DNA of 64,000 bases from Spirochaetes bacterium RBG_16_49_21 (GCA_001829495.1 MIBJ01000017.1:111029-175028); one strand, 5' to 3'; positions 26,478-36,110 are shown, counted from the stretch's first letter. Notes: generated by a model from the letters alone, not told the origin. A program made the numbers and translations.

Positions 26478-28532
26478 ATGAAATTTTTAAGAAAAAATCG
26501 ATCCGCCGCCTTAGCTTCATTGATAATCAACACCGTGAGAACGCTGTCAATGGATGCGGTGCAGAAGGCCAACTCAGGGCATCCCGGCACGCCGATGGCC
26601 CTGGCTCCGGTCGCCTACGTGATCTGGAACGACTTTTTAAGATTTAATCCCGGCAATCCCGGCTGGCCCAACCGCGATCGTTTTGTCCTGTCCGTAGGGC
26701 ACGCCTCAATGCTCCTCTATAGTATGCTTCATATTACCGGATACGATCTGTCGCTTGACGATATAAAGAGCTTCAGGCAGCTCCACAGCAAGTGCGCCGG
26801 CCATCCGGAATTCGGGCTCACACCCGGTGTGGAAGCCACCACCGGTCCCCTGGGCCAGGGCGACGGTACGTCGGTCGGGATGGCCATTGCGGAAAAGTGG
26901 CTCTCCCGCTATTTCAACCGGCCCGGCTTCGACATCATAGGCTACAGGATCTGCGCCATAACGAGCGACGGCAGCATGATGGAAGGAGTTTCCGGCGAAG
27001 CCGCGTCCCTGGCCGGCCACCTGGGCCTGTCCAATCTCGTCTGGATTTACGACAACAATCATATCAGCATCGAAGGGAGCACCGCTCTCACCTTCACCGA
27101 GGACGTTGCCGCGCGATTCCGCGCCTACAACTGGCGCGTGCAGCGCGTCAGGGACGCCAATGACCTAAGACTGCTGGGCACGGCATTGCAAAACGCGGCT
27201 CGCGAGAAGGAGCGTCCGTCGATCATCATCGTTGACAGCCACATAGCGTACGGAAGCCCGAACAAGCAGGACAGCGCTGCGGCCCACGGAGAGCCTTTGG
27301 GTGAAGACGAGGTGCGCGCGACGAAAATAAACTACGGCTGGGACCCGGACAAAAAATTCTTCGTGCCGGATGAGATAATGCAATACCGCGCCGAGGTGCT
27401 CAAACGCGGCGCCGCGCTCGAGCGGGAATGGCAAAAAAAATTCAGCGCGTACGCCGGACAATATCCTGAACTGGCGGAACAGTTCGTCCTGATGATGCAC
27501 GGCAGGCTGCCCGATGGATGGGACGCCGGCCTGCCGGAATTTCCGGCGGACGGAAAGGGAATCTCGACCCGGGCGGCGAACGGCACGGTGCTGAACGCGG
27601 TTGCTCGAAAAGTCCCCTGGCTTGTGGGAGGGTCGGCCGACCTTGCCCCGTCGACGAGAACGCTCATCGACGGGGCTTTAAGCTTTCAAAAGGGAAGCTA
27701 CGGCGGAAGGAACTTCCACTTCGGCATTCGCGAGCACGCCATGTCGGCGATAGCCAACGGGCTTTCCGTAAGCCGCCTGCGGCCGTATGCGTCGACCTTC
27801 CTGATATTCTCCGATTACCTGCGGCCTTCCCTCCGGTTCTCCGCCATCATGCGGCAGCCGGTCATCTATATCTTCACCCATGACAGCATCGGTCTGGGCG
27901 AAGACGGGCCCACGCACCAGCCCATTGAACACCTCGCCTCGCTGCGCGCCATCCCCCGGTTGCGGGTCGTTCGCCCGGCGGACGCAAATGAGACGAGCGT
28001 GCTGTGGAAATTCATCATGGAGCTGCGCGATCAGCCTGCCGCGCTTATTCTGACCAGGCAGAACATACCGGTTATAGACCGGAGCAACTATGCGCCGGCG
28101 ACCGGCGCGCTTCGCGGAGCGTATGTCCTCGCCGACGGCGGCGGCCTCCCCGACGTCATACTTATCGGTACCGGGTCCGAGGTGCATCTCTGCATAGCAG
28201 CTTATGAAAAATTGTATGCAGAGGGGATACGGGCCCGGGTGGTAAGCATGCCGTGCTGGTCGCTGTTTGAGGACCAGGATGCAGAGTACCGGGAAGCGGT
28301 TCTGCCCCGATCGGTCCAGGCCCGGGTGGCGGTTGAAGCAGGAGCAATCCTGGGCTGGGAGCGGTATATCAACGCCGCCAGGGGAGGCGGCATCCTGGGA
28401 CTCAAGGATTTCGGCGCATCGGCCCCCCTTGGCGACGTGCTCAAGGAATTCGGACTGACTGCGGAAAATCTCTATGCCCTGGCGAAGAAGAGCATGGAAA
28501 CGGCAAAACAGAGGTATGAGGGTCGGGGTTAA
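26478..28532 (+). CDS. tkt: Transketolase
   Basis: NSGHPGTPMALAPVAYVIWNDFLRFNP, ATTGPLGQGDGTSVGMAIAEKW, THDSIGLGEDGPTHQPIEHLASLRAIP. Confidence 0.97.
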   Translation: MKFLRKNRSAALASLIINTVRTLSMDAVQKANSGHPGTPMALAPVAYVIWNDFLRFNPGNPGWPNRDRFVLSVGHASMLLYSMLHITGYDLSLDDIKSFRQLHSKCAGHPEFGLTPGVEATTGPLGQGDGTSVGMAIAEKWLSRYFNRPGFDIIGYRICAITSDGSMMEGVSGEAASLAGHLGLSNLVWIYDNNHISIEGSTALTFTEDVAARFRAYNWRVQRVRDANDLRLLGTALQNAAREKERPSIIIVDSHIAYGSPNKQDSAAAHGEPLGEDEVRATKINYGWDPDKKFFVPDEIMQYRAEVLKRGAALEREWQKKFSAYAGQYPELAEQFVLMMHGRLPDGWDAGLPEFPADGKGISTRAANGTVLNAVARKVPWLVGGSADLAPSTRTLIDGALSFQKGSYGGRNFHFGIREHAMSAIANGLSVSRLRPYASTFLIFSDYLRPSLRFSAIMRQPVIYIFTHDSIGLGEDGPTHQPIEHLASLRAIPRLRVVRPADANETSVLWKFIMELRDQPAALILTRQNIPVIDRSNYAPATGALRGAYVLADGGGLPDVILIGTGSEVHLCIAAYEKLYAEGIRARVVSMPCWSLFEDQDAEYREAVLPRSVQARVAVEAGAILGWERYINAARGGGILGLKDFGASAPLGDVLKEFGLTAENLYALAKKSMETAKQRYEGRG

Positions 28533-28563
28533 AAAATTCATTACCGGTGTGGAGGTGGAGACA

Positions 28564-29463
28564 ATGAAAATAGGCTTTATCGGGTTGGGCAGGATGGGAG
28601 GCAGCATGGTCGAGCGGCTGCTCCAGGGAGGCCATGAGGTCATAGCCTTTGACCGGGACGCGACAGCGATGAAGGCCGCCGAAAACAGGGGAGCTGTCGG
28701 AGCCCGGTCCATAAGCTCCCTGGTCCCGGCCCTTGCGCCTCCCCGCATTGTCTGGGTCATGGTCCCCGCCGGAACGATTACAACAGCCGTGACCAACGAG
28801 GCTTCCGAAAGCATGGAGCCCGGTGATATAATAATCGACGGGGGCAACTCCAATTACCGCGACACCCTGAAGCAGGCTGAAGCCTTGAAGCAAAAAGGGA
28901 TACAGATGCTCGACGCCGGCACGAGCGGCGGCGTCTGGGGGCTCAAGGAGGGATACTGTCTCATGGTGGGAGGCGACAAAGCGGCCTATGAAACGGCGGA
29001 GCCGATTTTCAAGACCCTTGCGCCTGAAGGCGGATACGGCCGCATGGGTAAAAACGGCTCGGGCCATTTCGTCAAAATGGTGCACAACGGCATTGAATAC
29101 GCCATGCTCCAGTCCTACGGCGAGGGGTTCGAGATACTGAAGGCCAAGAAGGAATTCAACCTTGACTTACTGCAGATCTCGCGGCTCTGGAACCGCGGCA
29201 GCGTAATCCGCTCATGGATCCTCGAGCTCTGCGGGCTCGCCTTCAGTAAAGATCCCGATCTTTCAGCGGTCAAGGGATACGTCGAGGACTCCGGCGAGGG
29301 GAGATGGACCGTTGCCGAGGCCATCACCGAAAATATACCGGCGCCGGTCATCACCCTCGCCCTTCTGCAGAGATTCGCATCGCGGCAGGAGGAGTCCTTC
29401 AGCGCAAAGCTCATCGCAGCGCTCAGGAATGAATTCGGCGGGCACGCGGTACGGGAGAAATAG
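28564..29463 (+). CDS. gnd: 6-phosphogluconate dehydrogenase, decarboxylating (short ~300 aa form)
   Basis: MKIGFIGLGRMGGSMVERLLQGGHEV, DGGNSNYRDTL, DAGTSGGVWGL, GSGHFVKMVHNGIEYAMLQ. Confidence 0.95.
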   Translation: MKIGFIGLGRMGGSMVERLLQGGHEVIAFDRDATAMKAAENRGAVGARSISSLVPALAPPRIVWVMVPAGTITTAVTNEASESMEPGDIIIDGGNSNYRDTLKQAEALKQKGIQMLDAGTSGGVWGLKEGYCLMVGGDKAAYETAEPIFKTLAPEGGYGRMGKNGSGHFVKMVHNGIEYAMLQSYGEGFEILKAKKEFNLDLLQISRLWNRGSVIRSWILELCGLAFSKDPDLSAVKGYVEDSGEGRWTVAEAITENIPAPVITLALLQRFASRQEESFSAKLIAALRNEFGGHAVREK

Positions 29464-29515
29464 GGAGATCCGCTTCCCATCGGACAAAATGCATAACACA
29501 CGTGAGGAGTATAGC

Positions 29516-31069
29516 ATGGATTCAACAGCTCCGGAAGCAGTCATCGACAGCAGATACGTGCGAGCCTGTGATCTTCACTTGGAAGAGCCGGAGTTACAGC
29601 CCTTCTGTCTTGTCATTTTCGGCGGCGTGGGGGACTTGAGCCAGAGAAAGCTCCTGCCTACGCTGAGCCATTTATTCGGGAACAGGGAGCTGGTTCAGAA
29701 TTTTTCCATCCTGGGCGTCGGCAGACAGGAGCTGGATGATGCATCCTACCGCAACTTCATCCGCAAGGCCCTGGATAAGTACTCGGAAGAGCCCGTAGAT
29801 AATGAGGCTTGGAACGGCTTCGCCGGACATGTTTATTATCACTCCATGGACGTACAGAAAGACCACGGATATGCAGCCCTGCGCAAAAAAATCAGCGGTA
29901 TAACAATACCCGACGACGAAGGGAATAAAAACGTGATCTATTACATGGCAGTGCCTCCTCTGCTGACCCCGATAATAGTGAAAATGATGAAAACACACGG
30001 CCTGTCAGGAAATGCGTTCGCGGCCAAAATTCTTGTGGAAAAGCCGTTCGGCCGCGACCGGAGCTCAGCGGTCGAGCTGAACAGAATACTCTCCGACTCA
30101 TTCAGCGACAGCCGGATATACAGAATCGACCACTACCTGGGAAAGGAAACGCTCCAGAACCTGATCTTCTTCCGCTTTTCAAATAACATCTTCGAGCCCC
30201 TCTGGAACCGGCGCTACATCGACAACGTTCAGATTACGGTGGCGGAATCCATCGGCATAGAGCACCGCGGCGCCTTTTACGAGCAGGCAGGGGTCGTCCG
30301 CGATATCGTGCAAAACCACATTATGCAGATCATCGCCCTGGTGGCCATGGAGCCGCCGGTGGGATTCAAAGCGGATTACGTGCGCGACGAGCGGGTCAAG
30401 GTGTTTCGCTCCTTCCGGCCCATGGATGATTCCTTCATCGATGAATATACGCTCCAGGGGCAGTACGGCGCCGGCATAGTTGCCGGCGAAGAGGCCATCG
30501 CCTACCGTGAAGAAAAAAATGTCGCCGGGGACTCGGTCACCCCGACGTTTATCGCCGCTAAAATATACATTGACAACTGGCGGTGGGCCGAGGTCCCCTT
30601 TTACATCAGAACGGGCAAAAGGCTGGCGCAGAGGATAACGAATATCGTGGTGCAATTCAAGCAGCCTCCGCTGCGGCTCTTCGGCGGCTCCGGCGATCAG
30701 CTCTATCCCAATATACTCACCCTGACCATTCAGCCTGAAGAGGAGATATCGCTGAAAATGGGAATAAAATATCCGCACGAGAACAACAAGATATACCAGG
30801 CTGATATGAAATTCAACTACAATCAGAACTTCGGGACAAAACCACATCCTGCATATGAACGCCTCATCCTCGACTGTTTAAAAGGGGACCAGACCTTGTT
30901 TGCGCGGGAAGACGGGATTGATGCGACATGGGAGATGGTTGATCCTATGATCAAGCGGTGGGAAAACAATCCGAACAGGAATTTCCCGAACTATACGGCC
31001 GGCACCTGGGGGCCGGCAGAGTCGGACCGACTCCTGGAAAAGGAGGGGCGACGGTGGCACACCTCGTAG
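29516..31069 (+). CDS. zwf: Glucose-6-phosphate 1-dehydrogenase
   Basis: IFGGVGDLSQRKLLPTLSHL, RIDHYLGKETLQNLIFFRFSN, PFYIRTGKRLAQR. Confidence 0.97.
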   Translation: MDSTAPEAVIDSRYVRACDLHLEEPELQPFCLVIFGGVGDLSQRKLLPTLSHLFGNRELVQNFSILGVGRQELDDASYRNFIRKALDKYSEEPVDNEAWNGFAGHVYYHSMDVQKDHGYAALRKKISGITIPDDEGNKNVIYYMAVPPLLTPIIVKMMKTHGLSGNAFAAKILVEKPFGRDRSSAVELNRILSDSFSDSRIYRIDHYLGKETLQNLIFFRFSNNIFEPLWNRRYIDNVQITVAESIGIEHRGAFYEQAGVVRDIVQNHIMQIIALVAMEPPVGFKADYVRDERVKVFRSFRPMDDSFIDEYTLQGQYGAGIVAGEEAIAYREEKNVAGDSVTPTFIAAKIYIDNWRWAEVPFYIRTGKRLAQRITNIVVQFKQPPLRLFGGSGDQLYPNILTLTIQPEEEISLKMGIKYPHENNKIYQADMKFNYNQNFGTKPHPAYERLILDCLKGDQTLFAREDGIDATWEMVDPMIKRWENNPNRNFPNYTAGTWGPAESDRLLEKEGRRWHTS

Positions 31070-31098
31070 GGGGCCTGACCTCGGTTGAAGGAACTATA

Positions 31099-31848
31099 AT
31101 GGCGAAAAAGTTGCTGATCTCCACTATTGACAAGCTTGCCGATTTTGCCGTAGCGTTCTGGATCGAGCGGTGCACCATGGCGCTGCAGCGAAAAAAATAT
31201 TTTTCCGTTGCCCTTTCCGGCGGTTCAACCCCGGTACCTTTCTACCGAAAACTATCGGGCATCGCCGACCCTGCCCTGTGGCGGAATACCCACATCTTCC
31301 CGGTCGATGAGCGTTTCGTACCCTCCGGCCATCCCGATAATAATTTCCGCATGATCCAGGAAACCCTGACGGGCAAAGTCCCGATACCGGCGAGCAACCT
31401 GCACCCCGTCATTATTACGGGAACCCCCGAGGATTCAGCCCTGCTCTATGAAACAGAGATAAAGAGGTTTTTCAATCTTCCGGACGGGACTATGCCCCGC
31501 TTCAACCTGGTTCTTCTCGGTATAGGCGCCGAGGGCCATACCGCATCGATCTTTCCGGGAAGCCGGATCATCCGGGAGAAGAGCCGTCCCGTGGCTGTGG
31601 AATCTCTTGATGAAAAAAGGCACCCCCGGGTCACTCTGACGCTTCCGGCATTGAACAACGCGGAGCAAATACTCTTCCTGGCGACCGGGCAGGCTAAGGC
31701 GGGGGCGTTGAAAAAAATATTGGAGGAAAACGACGCGCACCTGCCGGCGTCATTGGTTGATTCCGGCACCGGCTCGGCTATATACCTTCTCGATCCCGGC
31801 GCCGCGTCCGGGCTTTCGCAAGAGACGGCGGCCAAGTATGGATTCTGA
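31099..31848 (+). CDS. pgl: 6-phosphogluconolactonase
   Basis: FSVALSGGSTPVPFYRKL, FPVDERFVPSGHPDNNFRMI, LLGIGAEGHTASIFPGS; ATG at 31099. Confidence 0.95.
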   Translation: MAKKLLISTIDKLADFAVAFWIERCTMALQRKKYFSVALSGGSTPVPFYRKLSGIADPALWRNTHIFPVDERFVPSGHPDNNFRMIQETLTGKVPIPASNLHPVIITGTPEDSALLYETEIKRFFNLPDGTMPRFNLVLLGIGAEGHTASIFPGSRIIREKSRPVAVESLDEKRHPRVTLTLPALNNAEQILFLATGQAKAGALKKILEENDAHLPASLVDSGTGSAIYLLDPGAASGLSQETAAKYGF

Positions 31849-31892
31849 AACCGGGGATCATTCTCATATCACGAGCGGCCCGGGAGGCTGAA

Positions 31893-32525
31893 TTGAAAAA
31901 AATCGTTATCCCTGCGATCATAGCGCACAACGCGCAGGAGCTCGACCGGATGGTGGACTCGGTAAAAGGGCTCGTTCCCCTGATCCAGCTCGACATCATG
32001 GACGGGGTTTTTGTGCAGAACAGATCGCTCGATTTCGATTTCGACCTCCATGAGGACCGGGCGCTCTTTGAGGCCCATTGCATGGTAGCCGAACCGGAAC
32101 AATGGGTTAAGCGGATATGGCGGCAGGTGGGCACGATAATCGTTCATTTTGAAGCGTGCCGCGAACCGGGAAAAATTATCAGTCTAATAAAGAAAAAGGA
32201 ACGGAGGGTCGGCATGGCCATAAATCCGGAAACCCCGGTTGAGGCGATCAGCTCCCTGCTCAAAGACCTCGACCAGGTGCTGGTCATGACCGTGGACCCC
32301 GGCTTCTATGGGAGTCCGTTCATTCCGGAGGCGGGCAGGAAAGTGGAGAAGCTGCGGAGCCTTATGCCGCAGATGGATATTGAAGTGGACGGCGGCATAA
32401 CCCCCCGGACCATAGAGCTCGTGAACGATTCCGGAGCAAACAAATTTGTATCAGGCTCCTTCATCATGAGATCAGATGATATAAAGAGGGCCCTGTTGTC
32501 CTTGCAGGAAAAAATCGGGTTGTAA
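31893..32525 (+). CDS. rpe: Ribulose-phosphate 3-epimerase
   Basis: IQLDIMDGVFVQNRSL, AINPETPVEAI, VMTVDPGFYGSPFIPE, EVDGGITPRTI. Confidence 0.9.
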   Translation: MKKIVIPAIIAHNAQELDRMVDSVKGLVPLIQLDIMDGVFVQNRSLDFDFDLHEDRALFEAHCMVAEPEQWVKRIWRQVGTIIVHFEACREPGKIISLIKKKERRVGMAINPETPVEAISSLLKDLDQVLVMTVDPGFYGSPFIPEAGRKVEKLRSLMPQMDIEVDGGITPRTIELVNDSGANKFVSGSFIMRSDDIKRALLSLQEKIGL

Positions 32526-32556
32526 GCCCGTCAATACTATTACGGGAGGAAGTTTC

Positions 32557-33375
32557 ATGAAAATATTCATAGACAGCGCAGATATCGATGAAATTAAACA
32601 GACGTATGAATGGGGGGTCGTTGACGGGATAACAACGAACCCGAGCCTTCTCAAACAGGCGGTGGAGCGAAGAGCGGCCGCCGGTGAAAAGACCGACATA
32701 AGAAAATATATTGAAAAAATTCTAATGACCGCCAAGGGAACGCCCGTGAGCCTGGAGGTAACGGAGCGGGAGTCCAAAAAAATGATAGAACAGGGAAGGC
32801 GGCTCTTCGATATGTTTAATCCCGTGGCGAAGAACGTGTATATAAAAATACCGGTCAATCCCTCGTTCAGTGAAGAGGATGATATCCATTTCCACGGCAT
32901 TGAAGCCATCAGGACGCTCGCGAAAATGGGCATACCGATCAACTGCACCCTGATCTTCACGCCGGAGCAGGCTCTCCTTGCAGCCAAGGCGGGGGCAAAA
33001 ATCCTCTCCCCCTTTGCCGGCAGGATCGACGATCATCTGCGCAAAAAAATGAACATCGATTTCAAGAAAACCGACTATTTTCCGGCGGATGGAATAATCG
33101 AAAAGGGAGCGCCGGTCGACGACAACGGCATCGTATCGGGCATAGATCTTGTGCGGAAATGCGTGCAGATCGTCGCCACGTACGGGCTCGGCTCAGAGGT
33201 TCTGGCGGCGTCGCTGCGGAACCCCCGCCAGGTCCGGGACGCCGCGCTTGCCGGGGCCCATATCGGGACCCTTCCCTTTGAGGTGATCAAGGACATGCTG
33301 AAGCATGGTAAGACCTATGAGGGTATGAAAAATTTCACCCGGGACATTGTTCAGGAATACGCTGATTTAAAATAA
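32557..33375 (+). CDS. tal: Transaldolase
   Basis: MKIFIDSADIDEIKQTYEWGVVDGITTNPSLL, VKNVYIKIP-like, LTFGTLPFEVI-like C-terminal region. Confidence 0.95.
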   Translation: MKIFIDSADIDEIKQTYEWGVVDGITTNPSLLKQAVERRAAAGEKTDIRKYIEKILMTAKGTPVSLEVTERESKKMIEQGRRLFDMFNPVAKNVYIKIPVNPSFSEEDDIHFHGIEAIRTLAKMGIPINCTLIFTPEQALLAAKAGAKILSPFAGRIDDHLRKKMNIDFKKTDYFPADGIIEKGAPVDDNGIVSGIDLVRKCVQIVATYGLGSEVLAASLRNPRQVRDAALAGAHIGTLPFEVIKDMLKHGKTYEGMKNFTRDIVQEYADLK

Positions 33376-33424
33376 AATTGCCGCTGAGCCACTGAAGATG
33401 TATCTTGGAACAATAAGACCGTGG

Positions 33425-33440
33425 GGGGTGAGGTCAGGGG
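33425..33440. repeat. Solo terminal segment of the GAGGTCA intergenic repeat
   Basis: GGGGTGAGGTCAGGGG, same as the 3' end of elements at 36.0 and 54.6 kb. Confidence 0.5.
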
Positions 33441-33477
33441 TGCTCTTAACTCTTAAATAGCTCGAGGAGATAATCAG

Positions 33478-34461
33478 ATGACGGGCGAATCTGTTTTAAA
33501 AAACGATACGGCTCCGGAAATTTACGATGTGATCATTATCGGCGGAGGGCCCGCAGGTTTGAGCGCGGCCATCTACTCCTCCCGGGCGGGCTTAAGCACG
33601 CTCGTCATCGACAAGAGCCCGAACGCCGGAGCACTGGGCTCCGCGCACAAGATCGAAAATTATCCGGGAATGGCCACACCGGTCAGCGGAAGCGAGCTTC
33701 TGTCCCTGTTCCGCAAACAGGCCGAATCCTTTGGGACTTCGATTATAAAAGAACAGGTGATCGGAGTGAACTTCGAATCCGATCCGAAAGAGATATTTAC
33801 CAATCAGGACACCTTCCGCGCAAAAGCCGTTATCATCGCGACCGGGTCAATGGGAAGGAATCCCTCACTGCCGGGTGAGGAAAAATTCCGGGGGCGCGGC
33901 GTGAGCTATTGCGCCACCTGCGACGCGCCGTTCTACAAACACCGCGAGGTCGCGGCAGCCGGAGAGCTTCCCGAAATCATCGAAGAGATAAATCAGATAG
34001 CGAAATTTGCAAAAAGGGTCTTTATTATCTCACGGAGCAAAAACCTGACCCGGGAACAGGAGGAGATTGTTACGCGGCACCCCCACGTCGAGCTGAAGCT
34101 GGGATGCAGCGTGAAGGAGATACGCGGTTCTGAAAACGTCACCGCCCTCCTCACGGCGGACCCTTCCGGGGCGCCGGAGGAGATACCGGTGGACGGTATA
34201 TTCATCTATCTCCGCGGAAATCAACCGGTCGTGGATTTTCTTTACGGCGCGGTTGATATGACGGACGGATGCATTATGCTGAATGACCATGGCATGTCCA
34301 CATCGGTAAAGGGGGTCTTCGCCGTCGGCGATGTCACGTGTAAAAAAATCAGGCAGGTTGTGGTCGCCGCTTCCGAGGGGTGTATCGCCGCCCTTTCGGC
34401 CGAACAGTATATCAACCAAAGGGAACGGGTTCGCTCCCAATGGTCGACGGGAAAGGCTTAA
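33478..34461 (+). CDS. Thioredoxin-reductase-like FAD-dependent oxidoreductase with atypical NAD(P)H domain
   Basis: IIGGGPAGLSAAIYSSRAGLSTLVI, GVSYCATCDAPFY, GVFAVGDVTCKKIRQVVVAASEGCIAAL; canonical GGGxSA and HRRxxxR are missing. Confidence 0.9.
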   Translation: MTGESVLKNDTAPEIYDVIIIGGGPAGLSAAIYSSRAGLSTLVIDKSPNAGALGSAHKIENYPGMATPVSGSELLSLFRKQAESFGTSIIKEQVIGVNFESDPKEIFTNQDTFRAKAVIIATGSMGRNPSLPGEEKFRGRGVSYCATCDAPFYKHREVAAAGELPEIIEEINQIAKFAKRVFIISRSKNLTREQEEIVTRHPHVELKLGCSVKEIRGSENVTALLTADPSGAPEEIPVDGIFIYLRGNQPVVDFLYGAVDMTDGCIMLNDHGMSTSVKGVFAVGDVTCKKIRQVVVAASEGCIAALSAEQYINQRERVRSQWSTGKA

Positions 34462-34471
34462 GGAGGAAAAT

Positions 34472-35680
34472 ATGGCTGAAAAAAAATACCCATATGTGAT
34501 CGTCGGCGGCGGTCTCGCGGGAGTATCCGCCATAGAAGGGATCAGGGAGGCGGATAAGTCCGGCGCTATTCTATTAATCGGCAGTGAAAAGGATATGCCG
34601 TATGACCGGCCGCCCCTGTCGAAAAAGCTCTGGTTCGGCAAAAAGAAGATTGAAGAGATTTTTCTGCATGACCGGACTTTTTATAGCAACAATAATGTTG
34701 AATTGACGCTGGGGTCAACCGTAACGGGACTGGACAGGGCGAAAAAAATGCTCACGACCGGCAGCGGCGACACCCTCCTCTATTCAAAGCTTCTCCTCGC
34801 AACCGGCGGATTTCCCCGCAGATTGCAAATCCCCGGCGGCGATCTGGCTGAGATATGCTACTACCGTACCCTGGAAGACTATAAAAGAATCCGCGGCATG
34901 GCCGCTGAGGGGAAGACGGCACTGGTCGTCGGCGGAGGCTTCATCGGCTCCGAGATCGCGGCTGCGCTCAGCGTGAATAAACTGGACGTCACCATGATCT
35001 TTCCCGAGGATTATCTGGTCCAGAGAATATTCCCCGAGGGCCTGGGCAGATCAATCCAGAAAAAATACGCCGGACGCGGGATCTCCATACTGAATCAGGA
35101 CGAGCCGGCCTCATTCGAAAAGAAGTCGGGCCGGATAACAACCAGAACGAAAAAAGGGAGGGAGATACAATCAGACATCGTCATAGCGGGGATAGGTATT
35201 ATCCCGGCGCTGGAATTGGCCCGGCAGGGGGGGGTAAGCACGGACAATGGAATCCTCGTCGATGAATATCTTGCCGCATCCGACCCCGATATTTATGCGG
35301 CAGGCGACAACGCCAATTTTAACTATGCCGCCCTGGGACAGCGGATGCGCCTTGAGCACTGGGATAATTCCATTGCCCAGGGCAGGGCAGCGGGAAGGAA
35401 CATGGCGGGAGCGGGTGTGAAGTTCGATTATATCCCCTATTTTTTCTCCGACCTTTTTGAATTCGGATACGAGGCGGCGGGGAATATCAATTCGCAGCTG
35501 GAGACTTTTTCGGATTGGAAAAAAGAGTATGATACCGGCGTCATATATTATCTGCAAGACGGCGCGGTCAAGGGCGTGATGCTCTGCAACGTATGGGAAA
35601 AAATCGACGCCGCGCGCGATCTGATCCGCAAACAAAAGAAGGTGAAACCCGGAGACCTCAAGGGTGCAATATCATTTTAG
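34472..35680 (+). CDS. AIF/rubredoxin-reductase-like NAD(P)/FAD-dependent oxidoreductase
   Basis: YVIVGGGLAGVSAIEGIRE, DRPPLSKKLW, ALVVGGGFIGSEIAAAL, DPDIYAAGDNANF; ATG at 34472. Confidence 0.92.
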   Translation: MAEKKYPYVIVGGGLAGVSAIEGIREADKSGAILLIGSEKDMPYDRPPLSKKLWFGKKKIEEIFLHDRTFYSNNNVELTLGSTVTGLDRAKKMLTTGSGDTLLYSKLLLATGGFPRRLQIPGGDLAEICYYRTLEDYKRIRGMAAEGKTALVVGGGFIGSEIAAALSVNKLDVTMIFPEDYLVQRIFPEGLGRSIQKKYAGRGISILNQDEPASFEKKSGRITTRTKKGREIQSDIVIAGIGIIPALELARQGGVSTDNGILVDEYLAASDPDIYAAGDNANFNYAALGQRMRLEHWDNSIAQGRAAGRNMAGAGVKFDYIPYFFSDLFEFGYEAAGNINSQLETFSDWKKEYDTGVIYYLQDGAVKGVMLCNVWEKIDAARDLIRKQKKVKPGDLKGAISF

Positions 35681-35696
35681 TAATCAAGGAGGAATT

Positions 35697-36017
35697 ATGC
35701 TCGCCGAAATGAAGTGTACTCCGATAGATAAAGCCAAGCCGCCGATGCCTTTGACTGAAGCAAAAAAAATGTTGAGCGAAATATTGGGGTGGACACTCGT
35801 GAATTCAACGATAACGCGTGAATTCAAATTCAAGAATTTCATTGAAGCCATGCAGTTTGTCAATAAAGTCGCCGATCTGGCAAATAGTGAAGACCACCAC
35901 CCTGACATTCATATCTCTTACAGCAAGGTCAGATTGGAGCTGTCGACACATGCGATCGGCGGGCTGTCGATGAATGATTTTATCGTAGCGGCGAAAATTA
36001 ATCTCTTTAAACCCTGA
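35697..36017 (+). CDS. Pterin-4a-carbinolamine dehydratase
   Basis: EDHHPDIHISYSKVRLELSTHAIGGLSMNDF active-site motif; stop TGA lies in an intergenic repeat. Confidence 0.93.
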   Translation: MLAEMKCTPIDKAKPPMPLTEAKKMLSEILGWTLVNSTITREFKFKNFIEAMQFVNKVADLANSEDHHPDIHISYSKVRLELSTHAIGGLSMNDFIVAAKINLFKP

Positions 36018-36110
36018 CCTCACCCCCCGGCCCCCTCTCCTATTAAGAAATGAAAAAAGGAGAGGGGGAGTCTAAGGATGAAGCTTAATGCTCCGCGCGG
36101 GTGAGGTCAG
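36014..36110. repeat. Intergenic repeat element A with 11-bp terminal inverted repeats
   Basis: CTGACCTCACC (36014-36024)...GGTGAGGTCAG (36100-36110); internal stem CCCCCTCTCCT (36031-36041)/AGGAGAGGGGG (36058-36068). Confidence 0.85.

Noticed and set aside
27678-28853. 391-aa - strand ORF opposite tkt/gnd
   Set aside because: Antisense shadow of conserved transketolase and gnd; no recognisable domain.
31075-31082. CTGACCTC just after the zwf stop, resembling the repeat terminus
   Set aside because: Only an 8-mer with no partner arm or hairpin; a chance match is expected about twice in 64 kb on both strands.
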